DNA of 24,808 nt from Candidatus Omnitrophota bacterium (GCA_028687205.1 JAQUAP010000007.1:1-24808); one strand, 5' to 3'; positions 17,083-23,547 are shown, numbered from the stretch's first letter. The notes: generated from the sequence alone by a model not told the origin. Translations and numbers: made by a program.

Positions 17083-17747
17083 AGCCGGAAATCATCCTCG
17101 CCCTGGATGTGCCTAGTTTTCCCAGGGCAAAGTATCTTGTCTACAAGCTTTATCCAAAGATAAAAATATTTAAAGTGGGCCTGCAGCTTTTTACTGCTTC
17201 GGGCCCGCAGGTAATTGAGATGGTTCATAAAAAGGGCGCCAGGGTCTTTCTGGACCTGAAATTATTTGATATTCCCAATACGGTTGCCCAGGCAGTACGC
17301 CAGGCAGTGCGCTATAAAGTAAAGATGCTCACCTTACATATAGCAGGCGGCCAGGAGATGCTTAAGGCCGCGGTAGACGCTTCCAGGGATGAAGCCAGGA
17401 AACTTAAAACACAGCGGCCGTTATTAATCGGAGTTACGGTTTTAACCAGTAAAAAGGCCCGTGCGCAAGATGTGCTTAGGCTGGCTAAAACCGGAATTGA
17501 CTCCGGGTTAGACGGAGTAGTCTGCTCGGCGCAGGAAGCCGGGTATTTAAGAAATAGGCTCAAAAGGAAATTTTTGATTGTTACTCCCGGCATCAGGCCT
17601 AAGGGAGCGCTTAAGGCTGACCAGAAAAGGACAGCTACGGTTAAGGAGGCTATCCGGCAAGGAAGTAATTTTTTAGTCATTGGCCGGCCGATATTGGAAG
17701 CAAAAGACCCGCTTAAGGCAGCGCAGGCATTATCATATCTTGCGTAA
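17079..17747 (+). CDS. pyrF: Orotidine 5'-phosphate decarboxylase
   Basis: The 222-aa enzyme converts OMP to UMP, the last step of the pathway. The catalytic tetrad is visible: Asp10 (ALDVPS), Lys32 (FKVGLQLF), and Asp59-Lys61-Asp64 in LDLKLFDIPNT. HIAGG, GVTVLTS, TPGIRP and VIGRPI complete the family pattern. It overlaps pyrD by 4 nt and ends the cluster. tRNA-Val follows after 47 nt and then a terminator. pyrE and carAB are not in the window and must lie elsewhere if the pathway is complete. Confidence 0.96.
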   Translation: MKPEIILALDVPSFPRAKYLVYKLYPKIKIFKVGLQLFTASGPQVIEMVHKKGARVFLDLKLFDIPNTVAQAVRQAVRYKVKMLTLHIAGGQEMLKAAVDASRDEARKLKTQRPLLIGVTVLTSKKARAQDVLRLAKTGIDSGLDGVVCSAQEAGYLRNRLKRKFLIVTPGIRPKGALKADQKRTATVKEAIRQGSNFLVIGRPILEAKDPLKAAQALSYLA

Positions 17748-17794
17748 CCCCGGTATTTAGGTTAAAATAGAAAAAGAAATTTTAATCTTAAGCA

Positions 17795-17872
17795 GGGCGG
17801 TTGGCGCAATTGGTTAGCGCGCCTGATTTACATTCAGGAGGTTTACAGGTTCAAGTCCTGTACCGCCCACCA
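17795..17872 (+). tRNA. tRNA-Val (anticodon TAC)
   Basis: Acceptor GGGCGGT pairs with ACCGCCC, discriminator A, and the 3' CCA is encoded (17870-17872). The anticodon stem CCTGA/TCAGG holds the loop TTTACAT (anticodon TAC). The T-arm is ACAGG-TTCAAGT-CCTGT. It is the last gene before a strong terminator and probably shares the pyr transcript. Confidence 0.95.
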
Positions 17873-17886
17873 TTAATCCGGCGAAA

Positions 17887-17919
17887 AAAGCGGGTGTTCA
17901 AAAAACACCCGCTTTCTTA
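17887..17919 (+). terminator. Intrinsic terminator after tRNA-Val
   Basis: A 12-bp perfect stem, AAAGCGGGTGTT (17887-17898) with AACACCCGCTTT (17904-17915), has a CAAAA loop and is followed by a T-rich tail. It closes the long pyr cluster. Confidence 0.9.
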
Positions 17920-17948
17920 TTGCCTGACCCGGGTTTACAATATACGGC

Positions 17949-17977
17949 TTGTAGGCTTATTGTTGAGGTAGTATAAT
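17949..17977 (+). promoter_or_regulatory. Promoter in front of the broken glycosyltransferase
   Basis: TTGTAG (17949-17954) and a perfect TATAAT (17972-17977) are 17 bp apart. The predicted start site falls at about 17984, the A of the glycosyltransferase ATG, and no Shine-Dalgarno precedes that ATG. A leaderless mRNA would be implied if both calls are right. Confidence 0.6.
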
Positions 17978-17983
17978 ATTAAT

Positions 17984-18775
17984 ATGGCCCTTGAACATAA
18001 GATTAACCTGCTCTATGTAATTACTAAACTGGAGTTAGGGGGCGCGCAAAAGCAGTTATTAAGCCTTATGCGGGGGGGTAGATAAAGCAAGGTTTAATTT
18101 ATTTCTTTTTACCGGCCAAGAGGGTTTACTGGTTGAAGATGCCCTTGCTATTACGCATTTAGAAGTACGACGCTGCCGTTTCCTCGTAAGGCCCATTCAT
18201 CAAAAAGAATAATATAGGCATAGTCCATACGCACAGCTCAAAGGCGGGATTTTTAGGCAGGCTGGCAGCCAAGCTGGCCGGGGTCAAGGCGATTATCCAC
18301 ACTGTACACGGCTGGAGCTTCCATGATTATCAGCCGCTTTTTTTAAGCAAACTATTTATTTTATTAGAAAGACTTACTGCCTCATTCACGGATAAACTAA
18401 TTGCGGTTTCTTATTGTGACCAGGCCAAGGGGCTCAGGAATCGCGTAGGAGAGGCGTCTAAATATTGCCTCATACGTTATGGCCTTGATTATGCCGGATT
18501 TGATATCCATGACGCATCGTTGCGCCGGGAACCGGGATTAAGCAGCCAGGATTTACTGGTCGGGATGGTCGCCTGTTTTAAGCCGCAAAAATACCCCCAG
18601 GATTTTATCAAGTTAGCCTCTTTGGTCAACCGGTCTATATCCGGGGTAAAATTCATTTTAGTCGGCGACGGTATTTTGCGCGGGAGAATAAAACATTTAA
18701 TTTCCAGCGCTAACTTAGAGGGCAAAGTAATTTTAACCGGTTGGCGCAGGGATATCCCCAGGGTATTAGGGGTAA
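17984..18775 (+). pseudogene. GT4-family glycosyltransferase, frameshifted, internally deleted and 3'-truncated
   Basis: Three consecutive reading frames together spell a GT4 (GT-B fold) glycosyltransferase. Frame 1 from the ATG gives LLYVITKLELGGAQKQLLSL and stops at 18083. Frame 2 gives DKARFNLFLFTGQEG and LVRPIHQ. Frame 3 from about 18196 gives IVHTHSSKAGFLGRLAA, HTVHGWSFHDYQ, LIAVSYCDQ and VGMVACFKPQK, then LVGDG and VILTGWRRDIPRVL. The first shift is at a run of seven Gs (18072-18078). The second, near 18195, accompanies a loss of roughly 15-20 residues that homologues have here. The 3' end, which should carry the donor-binding E-x7-E region, is missing. The sequence instead runs into an O-antigen ligase fragment on the other strand. 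Such enzymes build surface polysaccharide. Confidence 0.85.
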
Positions 18776-19244
18776 CAAAAGGAAAAAAGACGCGCCTTTG
18801 CCGGATATAATCCAGGACAAAAGGATTGGTGATTTTCTCTTTCATTACGTAGCTGTTTAAATACGGAAACCCAAAGAAATATTGATAGAGCGCCAGGCAG
18901 CTGATTAAAATACCGGCAAGCATTATACTAAGGATCACCCGGTCTTTGTCCTTATAAGGCAAAGAGCTGCAGAGAAGCAGGACTAAGATACCGCCGACAT
19001 ATTTATATAACTCTTGCGCCCCGGCCGTATTATTGTAACGCAGTATTAAGGAGAGGAATAAAGCCAGGCAGAATAAGATTACGGGCAGCGTTAACTTATT
19101 TTCTTTTAAGGATACGCCTCGAGTAACAATCCAGATAGCAGCCAAGACCAGCAGCAGGCCAGAGTGGATGAAATTAGCGTAAGGAAAAGCCAGGGAGGAG
19201 ATAAAAGGCCGGATAAAGATGAGCGTCACAAGTATTATAGTCAT
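18765..19244 (-). pseudogene. O-antigen ligase/polymerase-like membrane protein, 5' fragment
   Basis: On the minus strand, an ORF starting at 19244 encodes about 160 recognisable residues. They form about five hydrophobic helices (such as SGLLLVLAAIWIV, LPVILFCLALFLSLIL, GGILVLLLCSS and VILSIMLAGILISCLALYQYFFG), followed by RRVFFPFVTPNTL. That matches the N-terminal part of Wzy/WaaL-type O-antigen ligases, where a (T/H)PN-x-L-A-G motif normally begins the next helix. After TPNTL the frame continues only into antisense of the glycosyltransferase, so roughly the C-terminal 60% is missing. The frame stays open to 18489 but that extension is not homologous in style. Either a real deletion or an assembly chimera could explain it. 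Confidence 0.75.
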
Positions 19245-19312
19245 TTACAATGATTTATTCTATTCCAGGCCAGCTGCCTAGTCAAATAAAATATGGCTTT
19301 TTAAAATCTTTC

Positions 19313-19341
19313 TTTACAGCTTTCAAGAAATCTGATATCAT
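19313..19341 (+). promoter_or_regulatory. Promoter of tRNA-Asp
   Basis: TTTACA (19313-19318) and TATCAT (19336-19341) are separated by 17 bp. Transcription would start near 19348, about 6 nt before the mature tRNA 5' end, which fits a monocistronic tRNA unit ending in the terminator at 19441. Confidence 0.65.
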
Positions 19342-19353
19342 AAATCTCCGTTC

Positions 19354-19432
19354 GGGCCCGTGGTGCAGCCTGGTTCAGCACGTCAGATTGTCGATCTGAA
19401 GATCGCGAGTTCAAATCTCGTCGGGCCCGCCA
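19354..19432 (+). tRNA. tRNA-Asp (anticodon GTC)
   Basis: Acceptor GGGCCCG pairs with CGGGCCC, discriminator G, with encoded CCA (19430-19432). The anticodon stem TCAGA/TCTGA holds the loop TTGTCGA (anticodon GTC). The T-arm is GCGAG-TTCAAAT-CTCGT with one G-T pair. A promoter lies just upstream and a terminator just downstream. Confidence 0.95.
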
Positions 19433-19440
19433 GTACTAAA

Positions 19441-19471
19441 AAACTCCGTAAAGCAGCTTACGGAGTTTTTT
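19441..19471 (+). terminator. Intrinsic terminator after tRNA-Asp
   Basis: An 11-bp stem AAACTCCGTAA (19441-19451) with TTACGGAGTTT (19458-19468) has a 6-nt loop AGCAGC, preceded by As and followed by Ts. It could act in both directions. Confidence 0.9.
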
Positions 19472-19495
19472 ATTTGGTTTTCTGGGCCGGATTTA

Positions 19496-19537
19496 TGGTA
19501 TAATTATTATAATAATAATTATAAAACTTTAAGGAGG
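19496..19537 (+). promoter_or_regulatory. Extended -10 promoter and strong Shine-Dalgarno before the tRNA-binding protein gene
   Basis: TGGTATAAT (19496-19504) is an extended -10 element; no convincing -35 box is present because that region is the tail of the terminator. An AT-only imperfect palindrome follows at 19505-19524. A perfect AAGGAGG (19531-19537) stands 4 nt before the ATG at 19542. Confidence 0.55.
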
Positions 19538-19541
19538 ATGC

Positions 19542-19862
19542 ATGGCTACCATTGAAGATTTCAGGACATTAGAGCTGAAAATCGCTCAAATTAAAGAGGT
19601 TAACGAACATCCCAACGCGGATAAACTCCTGGTTTTGACCCTGGATCTTGGCGACAGGACCAAGCAGGTGGTTGCCGGTATCAAAAACTCATATACCAGA
19701 GAAGCGCTTTTGGGTAAATATGTCGTGGTGGTGGATAATCTGGAGCCGGCGCTCCTGCGGGGCGTGGAAAGCCAGGGCATGGTTTTGGCGGGTTCCGATG
19801 AATCCGGTAGCGTTATTATCAGTCCGGAGAGGCCGTTAAAATTAGGGAGCGTCGTTAAGTGA
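19542..19862 (+). CDS. tRNA-binding domain protein (MetRS beta-subunit / CsaA-like)
   Basis: The 106-aa product is a single OB-fold tRNA-binding domain of the type found at the C-terminus of methionyl-tRNA synthetase and in CsaA. Visible features are LELKIAQIKEVNEHPNADKL, VVAGIKNSYTREALLGKYVVVV, LRGVESQGMVLA and ISPERPLKLGS. The match to the stand-alone MetG beta form is good: it probably works in trans as a MetRS tRNA-binding partner or general tRNA chaperone. The MetRS catalytic gene is not in the window. The start is fixed by AAGGAGG. The stop overlaps the next gene's GTG by 4 nt. Confidence 0.88.
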   Translation: MATIEDFRTLELKIAQIKEVNEHPNADKLLVLTLDLGDRTKQVVAGIKNSYTREALLGKYVVVVDNLEPALLRGVESQGMVLAGSDESGSVIISPERPLKLGSVVK

Positions 19863-20365
19863 TTAAACAATTTATCCCCGAAGAGGTCTGCCTTAAATGC
19901 CAGGGCTGCTGCAGGTTTAAAGAAATAGATTCAGCCTGGATTCCCTGTTTACTGGAGGAAGAGGTGCAGGATTTAATCGATAAAGATATCCCTCCGGCGT
20001 ATATCAATATGCAAAAGAAAATCCGGCCGCTCCCCAATCCCAGGGGAGAAGGATTTATCTGCGTTTTTTTTGAAACAGAGAGCAATAAATGCAAGATTTA
20101 TAATCTGCGCCCTTTTGAATGCCAGCTCTATCCGTTTCTGATTAACCTGCGGCATAAAAAAGTCATCCTCACCGTGGATTTGAATTGCCCTTATGTCGGC
20201 GAAAAAATAAATACCCCGGAGTTTAAGGAGTATGCCGAATATCTGACTACCTATCTTAATTCCCCTGAACAGCTGGAGATCCTAAGGGATAATCCCCAGA
20301 TTATCCAGGCTTATGAAGACGTGCTGGATTTAGTGGAATTGCGGCTTCCCGATGCGCCTAAATAA
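19859..20365 (+). CDS. YkgJ family cysteine cluster protein
   Basis: The 168-aa protein has the cysteine pattern of the YkgJ/UPF0153 family. Cys11, 14, 17 and 18 lie in EVCLKCQGCCRF. Further Cys residues are in GFICVFFETESNKCKIYNLRPFECQLYPF and DLNCPYVG. This family is thought to bind an Fe-S cluster or zinc and its function is not established. It begins with GTG overlapping the previous stop by 4 nt and overlaps the next gene by 14 nt, so the three genes form one translation-coupled unit. Confidence 0.82.
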   Translation: MIKQFIPEEVCLKCQGCCRFKEIDSAWIPCLLEEEVQDLIDKDIPPAYINMQKKIRPLPNPRGEGFICVFFETESNKCKIYNLRPFECQLYPFLINLRHKKVILTVDLNCPYVGEKINTPEFKEYAEYLTTYLNSPEQLEILRDNPQIIQAYEDVLDLVELRLPDAPK

Positions 20366-21251
20366 ACTTCTCCTGCGCGACAGGAAAATTTTCGACCGCT
20401 ATTTAAACTTCAGGAAGCATGAGCTGTCCGTTTATGCCTTCCCGAATATCTATATCTGGAGAAAGTTATTTAATATCCGCTGGGCATTGATAGGGCAAAG
20501 CCTGTGCGTATTTTTTCAGGATAAAATCGGCGCTTTCTTATACCTGGCACCGCTGGGCCAGGAAAAGAGCGCGGGAGCCACCGGAGAGGTTTTTCATATC
20601 CTGGATAAATTAAATAAAAACCCGGAATTTTCCCATTTAGAAAATATTACAGAAGAAGATGCGGGGTTCTACCGGGATTTAGGCCTTGCATGCGAATTTA
20701 AATCCTGCGATTATCTTTGCCGCAGGACGGATTTAGCGGAGCTAAAAGGCAATAAATTCAAGTCCAAGCGCGCCAGTTGCAATTATTTTACCGGGCACTA
20801 CGATTTTAAGTTTGAAAGGCTCGCTTTAAAAGATAAAAAAGATTGCCTGCGGCTTTATGATCTCTGGAAAAGGCAGCGCCAATCCGCAAATTGCGACCCT
20901 GTCTATCAGGGCATGTTGGACGATAGCCGGATTGCTTTAGCCGGGGCCTTTAGCGGCTATGCAGAGTTAGGTTTCCAGGGTGGCGTGGTAAAGATAAACA
21001 AAAAGATAAAAGGCTTTACCTTCGGGTTTGCCTTAAGCCCGGGGACTTTTTGCATATTATACGAGATAACGGATTTATCCGTAAAAGGCCTGGCCCAGTT
21101 TATCTTCCGCGCCTTTGCCGAAGAGCTGAAAAATTACAAATATATCAATATTATGGATGATTCCGGCCTGGAAAACCTGAAAAAAGTAAAATTATCGTAT
21201 CATCCGGAAAGATTAGTCCCGGCATATATTGTTAGAAGGAAAAATAACTAG
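20352..21251 (+). CDS. DUF2156 domain-containing protein (LPG-synthase C-terminal-like)
   Basis: The 299-aa soluble protein matches the DUF2156 pattern, the GNAT-like fold found at the C-terminus of lysyl-phosphatidylglycerol synthases. It shows a start with RKHELSVYAFPNIYIWRKLF, a DKIGAFLYLAPLG strand, an EEDAGFYRDLGL segment, RASCNYFTGHYDFKF and a final NIMDDSGLENLKKVKLSYHPERLVPAY. It has no membrane segments, so it would act on an aminoacyl or acyl substrate in the cytosol; the substrate is unknown. The ATG lies inside the preceding gene. The TAG stop at 21249-21251 forms the first bases of the 7-bp direct repeat flanking the element downstream. Confidence 0.78.
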   Translation: MRLNKLLLRDRKIFDRYLNFRKHELSVYAFPNIYIWRKLFNIRWALIGQSLCVFFQDKIGAFLYLAPLGQEKSAGATGEVFHILDKLNKNPEFSHLENITEEDAGFYRDLGLACEFKSCDYLCRRTDLAELKGNKFKSKRASCNYFTGHYDFKFERLALKDKKDCLRLYDLWKRQRQSANCDPVYQGMLDDSRIALAGAFSGYAELGFQGGVVKINKKIKGFTFGFALSPGTFCILYEITDLSVKGLAQFIFRAFAEELKNYKYINIMDDSGLENLKKVKLSYHPERLVPAYIVRRKNN

Positions 21252-21255
21252 TATT

Positions 21256-21433
21256 CTTTAGCGGGTGGCGAGACACACTTTGAGCAGGGCGTAACGCAGG
21301 CGGAGCGGGCAAGGTTTGCCACCTATAAAGGGACTAGCAAGAGCGCAGCCGAGTAGCCGAGCGTGATTTTTCACGCCGGGAAAAATCACGCGTCCCTGCG
21401 AGAAGTGTGCTCGACAGGCCCCGCGTAAGGTTT
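21256..21433. mobile_element. MITE-like noncoding element with terminal inverted repeats and candidate 7-bp target duplication
   Basis: This 178-bp segment has no ORF and is rich in inverted repeats. Its ends pair: GCGGG (21261-21265) with CCCGC (21420-21424), CGAG (21269-21272) with CTCG (21410-21413), and CACACTT (21274-21280) with AAGTGTG (21403-21409). Inside is an 11-bp perfect stem, GCGTGATTTTT (21361-21371) with AAAAATCACGC (21381-21391). The outer arms AGGGAC (21329-21334) and GTCCCT (21392-21397) extend it. TAGTATT occurs directly at both borders (21249-21255 and 21434-21440), as a target-site duplication would. No transposase is present. A structured RNA or a REP-type repeat are alternatives. 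Confidence 0.5.
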
Positions 21434-21440
21434 TAGTATT

Positions 21441-22292
21441 ATGAATAAGAATATAGACGATATAGAATTTGTAATTTTTGACACCGAGACTACCGGCCTT
21501 GACCCTTCTTCCGGAGACAGGATAGTTGAGCTTGCCGCATTAAGATTCCAGGGAGAAAAAAGAATATCCGAGTTCCAAACCCTGGTAAACTCCGGCCAGC
21601 CGGTATCCGCGGCGGCATTTGCGGTAAACAGGATCAGCGCAGAGATGCTGCAGAATGCCCCTTGCCCCGCCATAGTGATGCCTAAATTTCTGGACTTTAT
21701 CCAGGGCAGCTGTCTCTCTTCTTATAACGCAGGCTTTGACCTGGACTTTTTAAACAACGAATTAAAAATCTTAAAAATCCCCGCCTTAAAAGACATTTTC
21801 GTAGTCGATATACTCAAAATGGCCAGGCGTATTCTCCCGGGGTTGGAGCGCTATGCGCTCTGGTTTGTAGCGGATAAATTAGGCATCAGGATACAACAGG
21901 AACACCGCGCCTTTTCTGATGTCGAACTTACCCTGGGGGTATTTCATAAGCTGCGCGCCATACTTAAAACAAAGGGCATAGTAGATTTTAATAAATTTAT
22001 CGGGCTTTTTAGTATTGACCCTTTTTTATTGCAAAATATCCTTGCGCAAAAACTCGCCCGCATCCAGGAGGCCCTGGATTTAGGGGTTAAGTTAAAAATA
22101 GAATATATTTCCGCTTCCAGCGCCCAGGTTACCGAACGCGAAGTTATCCCGAAAGAGATTAAAGAAGAAAACGGCCGGATGTACCTGGTAGGCTACTGTT
22201 GCCTCAGGAAAGAAGAGCGCTCATTCAGGGTAGACAGCATATTGCATATTGAGATTATCAATGGGAAGCAAAACAATAAAATTACCCTTTAA
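21441..22292 (+). CDS. DEDDh 3'-5' exonuclease (DnaQ-like) fused to a C-terminal WYL-like domain
   Basis: The 283-aa protein starts with a DnaQ/PolC-type exonuclease domain. Asp14 and Glu16 lie in FDTETTG, Asp100 in NAGFDLDFL, and His155 with Asp160 in EHRAFSD, so the full DEDDh catalytic set is present. After a linker at about 180-200, residues 203-273 look like a WYL domain: ALDLGVKLKIEYIS, EREVIPKEI, MYLVGYC, and a closing RSFRVDSILHIEI. WYL domains act as ligand- or nucleic-acid-sensing modules in regulators and defence proteins. The ATG follows the MITE-like element directly with no evident Shine-Dalgarno. Its 3' end overlaps the HypF-like gene by 32 nt. Substrate and role are unknown. 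Confidence 0.8.
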   Translation: MNKNIDDIEFVIFDTETTGLDPSSGDRIVELAALRFQGEKRISEFQTLVNSGQPVSAAAFAVNRISAEMLQNAPCPAIVMPKFLDFIQGSCLSSYNAGFDLDFLNNELKILKIPALKDIFVVDILKMARRILPGLERYALWFVADKLGIRIQQEHRAFSDVELTLGVFHKLRAILKTKGIVDFNKFIGLFSIDPFLLQNILAQKLARIQEALDLGVKLKIEYISASSAQVTEREVIPKEIKEENGRMYLVGYCCLRKEERSFRVDSILHIEIINGKQNNKITL

Positions 22293-23334
22293 ACTACAAA
22301 AATCGGTTTTAGCCTTAGGCTCACAAACTAAGAATACTGTTTGTTTGGCGAAAGGCAAAACCGCCTATATCAGCCCGCTATGCGCTGATTTAAATACGCC
22401 TGAAAACTTGGCGGCTTTTGAAAGGGAGGCAAAATATTTTTTCCGGCAGCATCCTGTGCTTATCGCCTGCGACTTGCATCCGGAGTATCAATCTACTAAG
22501 TATGCCTTACGCCTATCCGCTAAATATCGCCTGGAACCCGTTCAACACCATCACGCGCATATTGCCTCCTGCATGGCGGAAAACGGCCTGGCAAACCAGA
22601 AAGTTATCGGCGTAGCTTTTGACGGCACAGGTTTAGGCCCAGACAATACTATCTGGGGAGCGGAGTTTCTACTCTGCGATTATAAAAAATTTTTACGCTT
22701 GGCGCATCTGAAAGAAATCCCGCTTGTCGGGGGAGAAAAGGCGATATTAGAGCCCTGGAGGTTAGTCGCTGCCTGGTTTAATTTTGCTAAAACTATAGAT
22801 AAAAAACATTTATTAAAAAAGATTTATCAATCCGGGGTTAATTCTCCCTTAGCCAGCAGCATGGGGCGGTTATTTGATGCCGCTGCCAGCCTTATCCTGG
22901 ATAAGAGAGAAGCCAGGTTTGAAGCGGAACTGGCGGTAGCCCTGGAAAAATTAGCCGCAAAAGATAAGCTTAAAGGCCCGGGCTATACTTTTAAACGCAT
23001 TAAATCCAAAAGCGGCTATATTTTAGACCCGCGCAGCTGTTTTAAACAGATAATGCGGGATTTAAAAGCTCAAAAGCCGCGGGAGAATATTGCCTGGCGT
23101 TTCCATCGCGGCGTAGCAGAGATGATTGTCAAAACGTGTTTAGCACTAAGGAAAGAGCATAAAATTAATCGGGTTGTTTTATCCGGCGGGGTCTTCCAAA
23201 ATAAGCTTTTACTTCAAATTAGTTTAGGCTTATTATGTAAAGAAGGCTTTTTTATTTTTACGCACCAGTATTTACCTTGTAACGATGCGTCTATTTCTTT
23301 AGGCCAGGCTGTAATCGCCTCTTGCAGGAGTTAA
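22261..23334 (+). CDS. Stand-alone HypF C-terminal (Kae1-like) carbamoyltransferase domain
   Basis: The 357-aa product aligns in style with only the C-terminal half of HypF. It has VLALGSQTKNTVCLAKG, IACDLHPEYQSTKYA, the metal-binding HHHAHIASCMAENG, GVAFDGTGLGPDNTIWGAEF, SSMGRLFDAAASL, VVLSGGVFQNKLL and NDASISLGQAV. HypF (about 750 aa) transfers a carbamoyl group to HypE for the CN ligands of [NiFe]-hydrogenase. The N-terminal acylphosphatase, zinc-finger and YrdC-like domains are absent and the upstream gene is unrelated, so this is not a simple truncation. The ATG at 22261 is chosen; TTG at 22249 is possible. hypC follows after 3 nt, supporting a role in hydrogenase maturation. Confidence 0.85.
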   Translation: MGSKTIKLPFKLQKSVLALGSQTKNTVCLAKGKTAYISPLCADLNTPENLAAFEREAKYFFRQHPVLIACDLHPEYQSTKYALRLSAKYRLEPVQHHHAHIASCMAENGLANQKVIGVAFDGTGLGPDNTIWGAEFLLCDYKKFLRLAHLKEIPLVGGEKAILEPWRLVAAWFNFAKTIDKKHLLKKIYQSGVNSPLASSMGRLFDAAASLILDKREARFEAELAVALEKLAAKDKLKGPGYTFKRIKSKSGYILDPRSCFKQIMRDLKAQKPRENIAWRFHRGVAEMIVKTCLALRKEHKINRVVLSGGVFQNKLLLQISLGLLCKEGFFIFTHQYLPCNDASISLGQAVIASCRS

Positions 23335-23337
23335 AGC

Positions 23338-23547
23338 ATGTGTTTAGGTATACCGATGAAGGTTATAAAGATTAACGGCGATTTTGCCGAAGCAGCATCC
23401 GGAAGATTACTGCGTAATATCAATATCCAGATGCTTCCAGGGATAAAAACAGGGGATTATATACTGGTCCACGCAGGCTTTGCTATTCAAAAGGTAGACC
23501 CCGAGAGGGCCAAAGAAACCTTAAGGATCATTAATGAAATACGTTGA
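23338..23547 (+). CDS. hypC: Hydrogenase maturation chaperone HypC
   Basis: This 69-aa protein begins MCLGIPMKV, with the functionally essential Cys2, and contains the conserved DYILVHAGFAI with His45. HypC binds HypD and carries the Fe(CN)2CO precursor to the [NiFe]-hydrogenase large subunit. AGGAG at 23326-23330 is 7 nt before the ATG. It overlaps hypD by 14 nt. Confidence 0.95.
   Translation: MCLGIPMKVIKINGDFAEAASGRLLRNINIQMLPGIKTGDYILVHAGFAIQKVDPERAKETLRIINEIR

Noticed and set aside
18520..18810. Separate 96-aa gene starting with TTG at 18520
   Set aside because: It is the in-frame continuation of the glycosyltransferase pseudogene and has no ribosome binding site.
21256..21433. Known housekeeping ncRNA (SRP RNA, RNase P RNA, tmRNA, 6S)
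   Set aside because: None of the conserved core motifs of these RNAs is present; the terminal inverted repeats and flanking direct repeat fit a MITE-like element better.
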